Notes under the pieces: model-generated
The model's input: only the letters and a program-made list of their open reading frames with translations
Told to the model about the DNA's origin: nothing
Database searches by the model: none
NCBI GenBank assembly: GCA_030068075.1
Contig: CM057835.1
Span: forward strand, 40,418,715-40,482,714
Direction of reading: 5' to 3'
Length of the DNA stretch: 64,000 nt
From: Paguma larvata
Lineage: Eukaryota > Chordata > Mammalia > Carnivora > Viverridae
Shown: piece by piece, positions 34,064 to 44,970 of the stretch
How the letters are laid out: each line of letters begins with the position of its first letter
Position numbering within the stretch: position 1 is the first letter of the stretch
Made by a program: the position numbers and the translations under genes

Positions 34064-35284
34064 CATTTAACTCTTATTTTTATAGTTTTCATCATGTTTG
34101 GAAGATTTTCAACCACCATTTTGTGTCTCTCCTATCTTTCAGGGATTCTAATTATATGTATCTTAGGCCACATGAATTTCCCCCACAGTTCACTGATGTT
34201 CCGTTCATTTTTAAAATTTTATTTTACCTCTGTGTTGCATTTCAGACAGTTTCCATTATTATTTTCAAATTCACCTATTTTGTTTCTAGGTATTCTAATG
34301 TCTACTCTCTCACTAATCCCATATAGTATATTTTTCATCTCAGACAGTAGGGTTTTCATCTCCAAATTGCATCTTTTATATTCTTCCATGCCTCCATCTT
34401 ATTTGAACATAGAAACTATAGTCATAGAGAATAATTTTATGTGCCCTTAGTGTTCCTATTTTAACAGCTGTGATAGTTATGAGTTGGTTTTAATCGATTG
34501 ATTTACTCCTTATTATGGGACATACTTTGCTGTCCCTATGTAAGCCTGAATTTCAGGCATTATTTATTTTAACTCGTTCATCCTGGATATTTTTGTATTT
34601 CTATAAATATTTTTCAACTTTGTTGTAGCATGCATCTAGGTACTTAGAACCGTTTTACCCCTTAAGGTCTTGATTTTAAGATTTGTTACATGGGACCACA
34701 GGCCAAGCTTCAGTGTCTGACTATTTTCTACTTCAGAGGCAAGATTCTTCTGCGTAGTCTAGCTGATGTCCAGTGAGTCATGAGTTTTTCTTGTCTGGCG
34801 ATGGGATCAAGCACTCTTCCCTATCACATGGAAGCACCAGGACTGTTCTCTTTAATCCTTTTGGGCTGCCTTCTGCCTGAAGGTGGTTTCTTTATGTGTG
34901 TGTGCTTATCAGAACTCAGCTGAATAATTATGGGGAACTTATCTTGAATATGCTCTGTGAGCAGCCCTCTGCTCACTGGTACTCAGTCCTGCCAGCTCCA
35001 GACTTTCTGGTCCCCCTGAACTCAGCTCAACTCGGATACCCTGCTGGCTTTCCTCTGTCTGCACCGTGGCCTGGAGATACCTCAAGTTAGTAAGCCGGGG
35101 CAATCATGGGACTCATAGTGCTTGTTTTCTGTCTCAGGAACTCTTTCCATTACTAGCTGATATACGGTGTCTTTACAATAACTGTTTTGCATATTTTGTG
35201 TTTTATGTACTTATTTGTAGGTGTTCAAGACAAGAGGGCAAATATGGTCCCCTTTAGTCCATCTTGTTTAAAACCGTGACTCAC

Positions 35285-35490
35285 GGGGCGCCTGGATGAC
35301 TCAGTCAGCTGGATGTCCAGCTTCGGCTCAGGTCCTGATCTTGTGGTTTGTGAGTTCGAGCCCCACATCGGGCTCTGTGCTGACAGCTCAGAGCCTGGAG
35401 CCTGCTTCAGATTCTGTGTCTCCCTCTCTCTCTGTTCTTCCTGCTTGCATTCTGTCTCTCTCTCTCTCTCAAAAATACACATTAAAAAAA
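35285..35490 (+). mobile_element. Young felid CAN-SINE
   Basis: Head GGGGCGCCTGGATGACTCAG, B box GTTCGAGCC, GCCTGGAGCCTGCTTCAGAT, CT-rich stretch, AAAATACACATT and poly-A. No convincing TSD. It lies at the right end of the nested L1 block. Confidence 0.93.
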
Positions 35491-35871
35491 TTTAAAGAAC
35501 AACTGTTACTTGGCATTCTCTCCATGTCTGGTCACTAAATAAGTTGGATAATATTGCAATGTGGTCTGATTCCTGACTGTTTTGCAAATGTCACCTCTAA
35601 AACTATCTGCACTTGTCAGTTCCTCTGCGTGTGTCTGTATGCATGTGTGTGTGTGTGATTTTCTTTAAATTTTGCTTCTGTTATTTATATAAGATATAGA
35701 TAGGTGAATAATAGTGTGTATTCAGGCATTCCATATTTTCTTATTTAGTTTTAGCAGATCATATTATAAAGAAAACTGCGCATATAATTTATTATTTTTC
35801 AAATTTATCAAAACATATTTTCCTATTCAAAAAATTTACCTTTATCTACAGTTATGTCTTTTCCACTTTTG
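35491..35871. other. Unassigned non-coding sequence with short (TG)n
   Basis: A short TG run lies at about 35643-35656. No gene or recognised repeat. Confidence 0.45.
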
Positions 35872-36072
35872 TTTTAATGTTTGTTTATTTTCGAGAGAGA
35901 GACAGAGCATAAGTGGGGGAGGTACAGAGAGAAGGAAACACAGAATCTGAAGCAGGCTCCAGACTCTGAGCTGTCAGCCCAAGGCCCGATGCAGGGCTCG
36001 CACTCACAAACCGTGAGGTCATGACTGGAGCTGCGGTCTGGGGCTTAACTGCCTGAGCCACCAAGGCACCTG
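35872..36072 (-). mobile_element. CAN-SINE, felid type
   Basis: TTTTAATGTTTGTTTATTTT, AAGCAGGCTCCAGACTCTGA, GATGCAGGGCTCGCACTCAC and a reversed head GCCACCAAGGCACC. A weak direct repeat (TTCC-CACTT) flanks it near 35861 and 36074. Confidence 0.9.
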
Positions 36073-36813
36073 TTTCCCACTTCTGGTAGTGAGTATTGGT
36101 TCCTTGTCTTTGCCAGGATCCCCAAAAGCATAGAGCCTGAAGCCATGGTTAATTAAGTCCAAGTACTTTATTGGGGAGTGCAATCCAGAAAACAAAGTTA
36201 GGGATGGAAGGAGTGCAGCAAGCAAGGAACAAGAGCTAGAGCAAAGATATGTTATTTAGTTGCCTGCGATCTTAGAAGATTGGTTGCTCCGTCTCTTATT
36301 ACCATAATAAGTGCACCTCTGGAACACCCATCTGGGCGAAGATCTAGGGAAGGACTTATCTATCCCTTCCTTTTACTCATCATAACTCGTACAAATAGTA
36401 GCAAGCGCTACACACAAATATGAATTTATTACCGTTGTCAGACAACAAATTGGCGGCTCTGATTTACATTTTTCTCTTCATTTTTGGCCCCAAGGACTTT
36501 GATTGCATTACAGGGGCTTAACTTTGCATTCAAAAATAAGCTTTCTTATGTATTGTCTGGCACAACTAATTGTCTTCTGAGAAAGGGTTTTCCTGCCATG
36601 TTGTTAGAAAATGAAGAAAAACATACATATTTAAAATGTTTTTTTTTTTCATTTTCTGGCTATGAAAACAAATGAGAACAAAATGATCTAGACATAGTTT
36701 GCTTCCCATATTACTTTGAATTGAAAAGCTTTCAGTGAACAAGCGAACACGCCATGCTTATCAGCATTTTGTGACAGGAAGGTGAAATAATCTTTCATGT
36801 GTAAAAAAGGTTT
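36073..36813. other. Unassigned non-coding sequence
   Basis: No recognised repeat or gene. The frame 36484-36675 has no domain. Confidence 0.45.
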
Positions 36814-36825
36814 TCTTTTAAATAA

Positions 36826-37013
36826 CACCTTTTTCAAAAAAAAATTATGTTAGAGTGTGAGCAGGGGATGGGGACAGCGAGAGAGAGAATCTTAAGCAGG
36901 CTCCATGCTCAGGGTGGAGCCTCACACAGGGCTCCATCCCACAGTCCTGGGATCATTACCTTAGCCAAAATCAAGAGTCAGATGCTCAACTGACTGAGTT
37001 ACCTAGGTGCCCC
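36826..37013 (-). mobile_element. Old CAN-SINE with 12-bp TSD
   Basis: GAATCTTAAGCAGGCTCCAT, then TCAAGAGTCAGATGCTCAAC and the reversed head GAGTTACCTAGGTGCCCC. The purine stretch is shortened. Flanks TCTTTTAAATAA (36814-36825) and TCTTTTAAGTAA (37014-37025), one mismatch. Confidence 0.92.
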
Positions 37014-37045
37014 TCTTTTAAGTAATATTATTTTTATTTGTTTTG

Positions 37046-37069
37046 ATATATATATATATATATATATAT
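37046..37069. repeat. (AT)n microsatellite
   Basis: A pure TA/AT run between the left TSD and the T-rich end of the SINE at 37052-37275. It probably arose at the SINE tail, partly from the TSD itself (GATATAT). Confidence 0.9.
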
Positions 37070-37275
37070 TTTAACTTTTATTTATTTTTGAGAGACATAG
37101 AGACATAGCATGAGCAGGGGAAGGGCAGAGAGAGAGGGAGATACAGAATCCGAAACAGGCTCCAGCCTCTGAGCCGTCAGCACAGAGCCTGATGTGGGGC
37201 TCGAACTCACAGACCGTGAGATCATGACCTGAGCTAAAGTCGGCCGCTTAACCAACTGAGCCACCCAGGCGCCCC
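37052..37275 (-). mobile_element. Young felid CAN-SINE with perfect 13-bp TSD
   Basis: TTTATTTATTTTTGAGAGAC, GGAGATACAGAATCCGAAAC, GTGGGGCTCGAACTCACAGA and the reversed head GCCACCCAGGCGCCCC. TGTTTTGATATAT is identical at 37039-37051 and 37276-37288. Confidence 0.95.
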
Positions 37276-37288
37276 TGTTTTGATATAT

Positions 37289-37786
37289 TTAATCAAATCC
37301 TGCTTGTTCCTTAAATACTCTGACTCACACATTGGAACGTAGTTTTTAAATTTCCTTTAATTTTATTTATATTGCATAATTGATCAATATCCCATAATTC
37401 TGTTATAAATGTTGTTAAATAATGAAAAACCTCTGCAGATGTTGTTTTTTAAATACCATTTACTAATAAAAGATTCCAGAACTCCATGGTGAAATGGCTG
37501 AGTCTAGGGAAGACAGAAGATATGCCCAGAAATCAGAAAGTAAAGAAGCACTCGAAAAAGAATGCAGTATGGTCCATGTTAAAAGGACACCGGAGTGAAC
37601 TTGAACATGCTCCCAATGGTCAAGTCTGGACCCGTTTGTAAAATAAAATAATGGTGGCAGTGGAATACTACCCACAGAATAATCTAAGACACTGTTGGTA
37701 TAAGTAAATAATTCAAGAAATAATAAGAGAATAATGTTTAGCCCTTTCTTACAGTAGAATGCCAATCAATAAATATAGAAGAAATA
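37289..37786. other. Unassigned, possibly part of an old L1
   Basis: The antisense frame at 37463-37765 has no domain. The sequence may belong to the same old element as 38130-38545, but this is not certain. Confidence 0.35.
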
Positions 37787-37885
37787 GGGGTGTCTGCCTG
37801 GCTTAGTTAGTAGAACATGTGACTTTGGTCTTGGGGTCATGAGTTTGAGTCCCACATTGGGGACAGAATTTACTTAAAAATATGC
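37787..37885 (+). mobile_element. Short old tRNA-type SINE
   Basis: GGGGTGTCTGCCTGGCTTAG, GTCATGAGTTTGAGTCCCAC (B-box region) and TTTACTTAAAAATA. Only the tRNA-like head and a short tail are present. This resembles an early carnivore SINE type without the long CT-rich body. GAAGAAAT-like repeats flank it. Confidence 0.75.
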
Positions 37886-38129
37886 AGGAAGAAATGGAAA
37901 CAGGGAGTCATAATTAAGTAAACATCATGGCAAGAAGATTTGCAGGCCAAAATCATCACTGGATGCTGAAAGTAGTGAGCTAATATACGATGAGGGAGAG
38001 GAAATTTATAGAGGCCCATAATATCACCCCACTAAACACTTATAATTACAAAGGTTAAAACACTAACTTTGTAGTGAGGTGTACACCACCTTTAGGGTAA
38101 GTTAAACTAGTATCACCAGTAATGAGACA

Positions 38130-38545
38130 TCGTCCCATCCTATATCTCCTAATCTATCCACTACAAAGGGCACAATATAGATTTACTTATGAAAAGCTCT
38201 CACACATTCCAAGTTGAAAGTAATTCTATAAAATAATTAGTTGAAAGTAATTCTATAAAATAATTAACTAGCACTTTTCAAAACTGTCAAGGTCATGAAT
38301 GACAAAGAAAGACTGAGGAACCGAAGGAGTCTAAGAAGACATGCCATCTTAATTCATTTTGGGATCCTGGGTTGGATAAAAATGATAGTGTAAAACCAAT
38401 GAAATTTGAATTAAGCTCTGTAGATTTTTAACATGACATATTAATGTTAATTTTCCAGTTTTGATAATTGTATACATAGATGTTAATATTATGAAAAGCT
38501 ATGTGAAGGCATATAGGAAGTCTTTCAAAATAAAAGGGAAGGTCC
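38130..38545 (+). mobile_element. Probable old L1 3' end
   Basis: AAGGTCATGAATGACAAAGA, TTTTGGGATCCTGGGTTGGA, AATGAAATTTGAATTAAGCT and TAATGTTAATTTTCCAGTTT follow the order of a common old mammalian LINE 3' end. The name is uncertain and the left end is not defined. Confidence 0.45.
38212..38265. repeat. 27-bp perfect tandem duplication
   Basis: The unit starts AGTTGAAAGTAATTC and ends AATAATT. It occurs at 38212-38238 and again, identical, at 38239-38265, within old L1-like sequence. The lack of differences suggests a recent slippage or repair event. Confidence 0.95.
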
Positions 38546-38789
38546 TTAAAATTTATATATGTATATATATATTTAATATATATGTTTATTTTAAGATTTT
38601 TTTATTTAAAAATATTACGTCGAGACTTTTGGGAAAGGAAAATCTTGGAATACCTTATCATCTTCTGCAGAATAAAAAAGCCAAACTGTTCAGTCGTCCA
38701 CCCAGATCCTGGGCTCTCTCGTTCCTCCATATTTTGACAGACTCGTCTGCTATCAATCAGCCTAGGCACATCTTCGCCTCTGGCTAGAA

Positions 38790-39166
38790 CAAATTGCTTG
38801 CAATTTTCCCAATGCTCGATGCTTTCTCTTACCTCTAGGCTTATGTCTTACTTCTGTTTGGAGGCTTATTCGTTCCATTTTTCCCTCCATAGTTAACTTG
38901 ACAGATTCTTTAAGACTCAGTGCAATGATTCCCTCTTTTCGTCAGGGTTACCTAAACCAGCTCTATTCTCATAATAGCTGTGATTACATGTGCCCTAGAA
39001 CTTACAGTGGTTTGTAATTTGTGATTTACTTCTCTGTTCTCTCCACCAGCCTACGAATGATTTTAAGACAGAGGTAGTGTCTTTTGTTATGGGATTTTGA
39101 TACTCAGTGGTACCTGGCATATAGTAATGACACAACAATGATTCATATAATGAATGTTTGGGCCTT
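38790..39166 (+). mobile_element. L2 3' region
   Basis: TTTTCCCAATGCTCGATGCT, then GATTCTTTAAGACTCAGTGC, CAGAGGTAGTGTCTTTTGTT, ACCTGGCATATAGTAATGAC and ATATAATGAATG follow the order of the L2 3' part. Ancient and without open frame. Confidence 0.65.
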
Positions 39167-39654
39167 ATGTAAAGTGAACCAATAATAGAGAGTAAAACTG
39201 CTTTTATCCCATTATTTTTATAGAGGAGGATGGTATGTATTACTAGGATGTCACTGAAGATGCAACTGAAGATCAATTTAATATATTTCCAGGTTTTTCT
39301 TCTCACTAATACTACAGTTTTGAAACCATGTGATTCTACCTACAGACAAAAAAAGAAAGAAAAAGAAAAACTATTCTAAAAAAATCATGAATTGGAGATT
39401 TTAAGAGTTTAAAATTCAGTTGAAATTGCAAGTTAAACATACCACTATAATAGCTCAACTGTATTATTTGACGGTATGTGCTAACTTTATTTTCTTGTTT
39501 GTTCCTTCTCTTCGTCCTCATATATTTGGGCCATTGATTGATAATTTACTTAATTCGTTGCGGCACTGCTTTGCTCCATTAGTCTTCTGAAAGTCATCCA
39601 ATATGGCGGAGAGGAGAGGCATGCGTACCACGGAGCTAGACTGCCGTGGTTAAC
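39167..39654. other. Unassigned AT-rich sequence
   Basis: No gene or recognised repeat was seen. Confidence 0.4.
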
Positions 39655-39870
39655 ATTCCATCTTGGCCCTCTACTGTGTGGGCACGAGGGAGTCAATTAA
39701 CCTCTCTGTGCTTCAGTTTCCTCGTTTATAAAATGAAAATAATAATAGTAATTAGCTCATAGGATTACTGTGAAGATTAAATATTATTACACAGGACACA
39801 CTTAGAATAATGCTAAAAAAGCTTCTGGCTCGTAGTAAAGAATCACGTAAGTGTAAATTATTATAATAAT
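39655..39870 (+). mobile_element. MIR, sense, well preserved core
   Basis: GAGTCAATTAACCTCTCTGT, GCTTCAGTTTCCTCGTTTAT, AAAATGAAAATAATAATAGT, AGCTCATAGGATTACTGTGA and AGATTAAAT are collinear with the MIR core. This is the clearest MIR in the window. Confidence 0.88.
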
Positions 39871-41178
39871 TGCTATTTGTCTTTCATCCAACCTTGGTAC
39901 TTATCATTTCCTTTCAATACATTTCCTAATTACCTTTGTGGCTATAAAAAACTATAATTAACAAAAGCAAAAAAAACATCTATTAAGAGTATCGTAGGAA
40001 TGCGAAATTTATGGGAAATGGAGGGCTTAGTAGCAGACTTACCCATCTGAAGGGCTCTTATGTGAAAGAGATTGGAATTATTTGCCATTTTTCAAGGACA
40101 ATATGCTGAAGTGTATGGGAGCTAAGGAGACTTATTTTGAATTTCTCATAAATAAAAATAACAAAAATGCAACCCAAGGAGAAAGATTTCCTTTTCTAGT
40201 AGTACAGGTGTTAGCCTTTAAACTAGATGACTTCTGAAATGTTTTTTGATTCTAAAGATCTATATGATTCTGAGTAATATTTTTAGGCAAAGAAGAATTT
40301 CTTTATCCCTTCAATAATGCTATAGGCCCTCAATTCTGTTTTGTTTGTCAAGAAAGAGAAAGTGTGTCTTATATTGAACATTAAGAGTGGAAAAGAGGGA
40401 AGTATTGGCATGTATTAATGCTAGGATTTATGCCCATATCCACAAACCATCTTTCATAACCAGCGGTGTGTAATCCATTGGTGAATCAAAGACACATTAT
40501 AAAGTGGTGCATTACTTCTTAATAACCCCCTAAAAGGTTCTTTAATTTATTTTGGTTTGTAAACTTTTATGTTTCTGAAAGGAATTATAAGTTTGTAGAG
40601 GGTAGGTAGAAGAAATAGGATAATTGGATCTGTAATAAGTGTTCCTTTTCCTCTGATGTGCTTATTTTGAAAACATCAGCGCATGCCCACTATCAGCTAA
40701 AAATTTATTGGCAGGTGTACCACGCCTATTAAAAAATTGACTTTTACTCTGGGTAACATCCACTTAAATTTTTGAAGTACTGTCATTTTGGTAAGTTATA
40801 GATTGAGAAATAGATCTATGTTTGTTTTCTTCTCAGGACTTGTGAATGGGTTGACTATAGGTCTATTTATACAGGAATGAAAAATATACTTTGCCTTCAG
40901 CTCATTATGGGCAAGTAGTATATTTGAAAAGGAATTACTCCGACCTAAAATCTCTAAGTATTTATTGCACAACTGGAAATCTCCTTCTTTATCTATCAAA
41001 TATGTTTTTGAGGAAGGTCATCGAGAAACTGGACCTAACACGGGAATTACCTGGCCATGTGACCTTGGGTGCACATTTTGAACCACTAGGAACTGGTTAC
41101 CTCATCATTAAATTGACCATATTACCAATGGCCCACAACGTGTTAGTGAAACCTGTGGGTCCAGGCATGTTTAAATTT
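39871..41178. other. Unassigned non-coding sequence
   Basis: No gene or confident repeat. The 110-codon frame at 40891-41223 runs into the SINE and has no domain, so it is not a gene. Confidence 0.5.
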
Positions 41179-41187
41179 AAATTAAGA

Positions 41188-41390
41188 GGGGCGCCTGTGT
41201 GGTTCAGTCAGTTGAGCATCTGACTCTTGATTTTGGCTCAGGTCATGATTCCAGGGTTGTGGGATGCGAGCCTGCTTTGGACTCCACACTGGGCATAGAG
41301 CCTGCTTGAGATTCTCTCTCTCCTTGTCCCTCTGCCTCTCCTCCATGCATGTGTCTCTCACTCTCTCTCTCTCTCTCACTCAAAAAAATC
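41188..41390 (+). mobile_element. CAN-SINE, older subtype
   Basis: Head GGGGCGCCTGTGTGGTTCAG, GACTCTTGATTTTGGCTCAG, GAGCCTGCTTGAGATTCTCT, then a CT run (about 41353-41380) and a short A-rich tail. AAATTAAGA flanks it at 41179-41187 and 41391-41399. This GACTCTTGATT body is the pre-felid type. Confidence 0.92.
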
Positions 41391-41399
41391 AAATTAAGA

Positions 41400-43088
41400 A
41401 AAATAATGTGCACTTATCATATATGATTTAATACTAAATGGGGTCTGGGGCATAATCCCGAAAAGGAAAATTCCCCTGTATTTGTGGTGATTCATGAATA
41501 TTTATTCTAAGTGGGTAAAATAAGATATGGAGCATCCTCACAAAAGTTCAGATTAGTTTCACCTTTAAATGATTTTTGGCAGCAAATTTAAAATAAAAAT
41601 AAAAATCTTTTGCTCCTTAGAGCTTTTTGTATTTTGAAATGGCAGATGAAAGATCATATACCTATATTTGTGTAGCACATTTCTGCTAAAGGCAGTTCTG
41701 CAGATCAAATGAGATAACTTAAAAAAATAACTCTATAAATTAGAAAGCATTATATAAACGTAAGGCATTATGACTACCTATATACTTGACTTTATGTTTA
41801 TTTCCAGGCCTTTACTGGAGAGCAAAATCTGGGCAATAATTTTTTTTTGTGATGTCGGGTTTGAGCCCAGTTGAAAGAAGCATAGAGATTAAAAGTTTTT
41901 TGTTTTTTTTTCGTAGAAGTGTATGGTGATCATACTATTTAGACGCATTGAAACTGGCATGAATTTAAGTCTTCTGGGCATTAAAGTTATCTTTCTTACC
42001 AAAATAATGCTGGCATATTTCCACCATTGTAATCTTACTTTAAATTATATCTCAGGGAATCAAAAGCTTAAAATTCATTCATTCACTTATTCACTCAGTA
42101 ATAGCTAATTTTGAATTATTATGTGTGGAGTCACGTTCAGTGAGAAGTAATATTAACTCAAAGACCTGACAGAAAAGTTGCTTGACCTGAAGAAGGACTG
42201 GAGATATATAAGAAATTAGCTGAAGTGACAATTTGGTGCAAAATACAACTAGTTTAAAAGTTTACCTATAAATCTTGGGTATTCATGAGTAGAGAAAGGT
42301 AGCAAATTGGAAAATCTTGTTGGAATGCATAGGAAACTTCTGCAGTTGGCCAAGAAGCCATAATTGGAATCACAGTGAGATGTTGTTGGTAACTTTGGAC
42401 AAGAAAAGTTGTGACTTTTCATCTGGGTAGGATTCTGCTCTCCAAAGTGCCGGTCACACTTCACGTCCTGCGGTAAACCACTCTGTAAATGACTCCAGTG
42501 TGAGTGTATAGGAAGCGCTATAATGATCATTACTTTCTTCTACTCTGTTTGATAAATAAATTATTTAACTCTGCATCATCCTAATTAATACAATCAATAT
42601 CATGTATGGGAATTTATCAATGAATACATTTGATTTGTTTAACTCAGCAGCGTCCAGAAAGATGCTAACACTCTGCCCTCTTGGACAAAAGCAGATGAAC
42701 CTGTTTCACAAAGTGAGAAGGTCAACTTCAAATATGAACATAAGGGATGGCCTAATGACGAAAGCAATATACATGTTATTATACACATTCTAGTCTTATC
42801 TCTTAAATCAATCTGATTTAAACATAAAAACAATATGTCTGGGTCTTACTTTTCTCATGTTTAAATTGTAGGGATAGATGTGACAGGCCTGATGCTGCTA
42901 CCTGCTCAAAATTTTTATTCGAAGCTTAGTAATATTTTGGTACTTTTAAATTTCACTTTAGCCATGTACTATGTTTCCATAATCCAATTGAATGCAGAAG
43001 TATCAGTGATTGTTTCACCAGGTTGATGTAGAGTTTTATTTTCATGTTTGTTTTTGAAAGTAAAACCATGCGATTTAAAAATTAGCTC

Positions 43089-43090
<2 letters not shown>
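41400..43090. other. Mostly unassigned; possible antisense L2 near 42074-42130
   Basis: ATTCATTCATTCACTTATTC resembles the antisense L2 start. The rest is unassigned and AT-rich, and the frames are short without domains. Confidence 0.4.

Positions 43091-43132
<42 letters not shown>
43091..43132. repeat. (AC)21 microsatellite
   Basis: A pure AC dinucleotide run of about 42 bp in unique sequence and not part of a SINE. It is probably length-polymorphic. Confidence 0.97.
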
Positions 43133-43134
<2 letters not shown>

Positions 43135-43551
43135 ATCATTCCCCAAGTTCTTCGGGCTTTGCCAGGGTGATGAAAAACTGACATCACTGTCTACGCAGTT
43201 AAGTGATGAATGCACTTTAACACAGCTGGGTACTTTACACTAAATATGTCTTCTCAAACACTATCATATCATCACTTCTAACTTTTCAAACTCTTTTCTA
43301 GTCTTATAAAAAACAAAATAATTATGAATATTCTAGAAGTGACAGAGTGTAAGTTTCAGAGCAAAGAGAAATTATTAAATGGAGCATGAGTAATGTAAGT
43401 AAATGAAAAGAAAGACATGATCAGTAGGACATTAATAGAATAAAATTTATATTGCAATTGGGCTTTGAAAATTGATAACAGGACTCTGTGCTTCTAAAGG
43501 GTATGATTTTGCAAAGTCTTCTACTGCTTATTTCCATCTACTTCCAAAATA

Positions 43552-43667
43552 GCTATTCTTTTTCACTTGTAAAGAAAATGCCTCACCTTTTCATATCTCA
43601 GTGGGCTGAATTCATGCATCAAAGAGTTGTTCAGTCTGACTTAGAAGAGATGGCAGAAAGAACGAAG
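43552..43667 (+). other. Possible exon or exon-like stretch
   Basis: An open frame (within 43488-43691) crosses a segment with a pyrimidine-rich stretch and CAAAATAG before it and AACGAAG|GTATTT after it, which would fit acceptor and donor splice sites. The internal peptide (SQWAEFMHQRVVQSDLEE) is of ordinary, non-repetitive composition. No family is recognised. No other exon was found in the window, and a frame of this length can occur by chance. It may be a chance frame or pseudogene piece. Confidence 0.2.
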
Positions 43668-43894
43668 GTATTTTCTTGTTTACATATATAGTCTCTTGTC
43701 TTTTGGAATCAAGACATCATTGGTTTCTTAGTGATACCTTACCTAAATGTAAAACACTGTGTTCAATAGATCATGTTACCAATCAGGATGTATCAAAGAT
43801 AAATTTAAAGAGTGTAAAATTCTATTTTTCCTTTGATATTGTTATTTCATATTCTTTTTTAACTTGGTAAATATTTGTAAGTTGCCTTATATAG

Positions 43895-44005
43895 ACTGTG
43901 TGATCAGGGACTGGAGATACAATTATGAAAATGTAATTATTTTTCCTTTTATATAGCTGATTGTCCAGTGGAGGAGATCAGTGCATCAACTATTCCTAAC
44001 TATGA
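43895..44005 (-). mobile_element. L2 relic, antisense
   Basis: GATCAGGGACTGGAGATACA, then AGCTGATTGTCCAGTGGAGG and AGATCAGTGCATCAACTATT match the order of a conserved antisense L2 segment. Confidence 0.6.
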
Positions 44006-44029
44006 TAAAAAGTGGTTAATAATTTTTAT

Positions 44030-44215
44030 CTTTGGATAAAGATAAATATCTTTTAACTATCACCAAATCCCATGAAGTAGATATTAGAATGCCATTTCCC
44101 AGATTAGGAAACTGAGGCTTAGGATGCTAACTTGCTCCAAGTCTCTTAGCAACTCCATGGCAGAACAAACTCAGACCTGGCCTCCCTGACTCCAAAGCCA
44201 AGGCTCGTAACATAT
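44030..44215 (-). mobile_element. MIR relic, antisense
   Basis: ATCCCATGAAGTAGATATTA, CCAGATTAGGAAACTGAGGC, TTAGGATGCTAACTTGCTCC and CAGACCTGGCCTCCCTGACT follow the reversed MIR core through to its 5' part. Confidence 0.8.
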
Positions 44216-44299
44216 ATTATTACAGTGGGACAAGCATTGTCATAGAAGTGTACACACAAGGTTATGTTAGCATGGATACAAGAAGTGGTTGATTTTATA

Positions 44300-44970
44300 C
44301 CAATTAGGAAGGGAGAAAGCCTTAGAAAACCTTCACGGATAAAAAGGGTATTGAGTGAATGCTGGCATCTGAGAAAGGTGGACAGTCTGAGGTGACTAGG
44401 ATTTTAACTATGAAGTGTGGAGTGGAGGGGAAAGGGGTCGGTCTGAACAGATGTATAGGAGTTAGGTCAAGAACAATCTGTTTAAACTACATTAAAGACC
44501 TAGGCTTTTCTTTATGTGTAAATAAGAACCTCCAGATGATTTCTCAACAGAGGAGTGATCAAATCAACTGTGCTTTAGCAGAATCCGGCACATGTGAAGA
44601 GCAGATTGGAGTAAGAATGCACCGGATAGGAAGACGAATTAAAGTTACTGGACGTGTTGGCAGGAAATAGAAAGACCTCAGTTAAAACAGTAACCACGTG
44701 GAAGGAGATGAGAGAAGAAATGCAAGAGGAAATTCAGAGAAGGGATCAATTCAATTTGATAATGTTCTATCGAGGGTGAACAGTTTAGAATTATCCCACG
44801 TTACTGTATTTGGTGATAGAGAGGAGAGGAAAAGAGAAGAATGGACAGGGGTGAGGGGAAAAATGAGAAGTAGTGTGACAATGTTGAGGTTCAGGAGCCC
44901 ATGGTATAGCAGGTTGAGATGCCCACTAGCTGTAGGTAAGATAATGCAACTGCTATTAACATGGAGATGA
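44300..44970 (+). mobile_element. Ancient interspersed repeat, family not named
   Basis: TCTCAACAGAGGAGTGATCA, then a CTGTGCTTTAGCAGAATCC stretch and GAGCAGATTGGAGTAAGAAT, belongs to a common old mammalian repeat of 'gagtgacatgatctg' type. A relative lies at 59830-60260. I cannot name the family. The 103-codon frame at 44359-44670 lies in it and is not a gene. Confidence 0.45.

Larger units (their letters stand above)
31010..35270 (-). mobile_element. Long old L1 (L1M-type), antisense, nested
   Basis: Non-inserted parts follow antisense L1 order. ORF2 end: CATTGCTTGGTCATGTGCTG and GTTCGAATCGCCCCATATCT. Then CTTATTGGCTATTTGGATAT, ATTATGAAATGATGCTTTGT and GACTCTATTTTATCTCCTTT. After the insertions: TTTTTGTTGGGTATAGAATT, TTTGGAAGATTTTCAACCAC and GTTCAAGACAAGAGGGCAAA. 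Inserted pieces lie at 31409-31612, 32603-32997, 33028-33241 and 33757-34063. The frame is thoroughly broken. The end positions and subfamily are uncertain, and the right-hand third (34500-35270) is the weakest part. Confidence 0.65.

Noticed and set aside
33539..34450. Hydrophobic frames with apparent membrane segments
   Set aside because: They are antisense L1 sequence, as for the frames at 11626-13269, and are interrupted by an L1 insertion.
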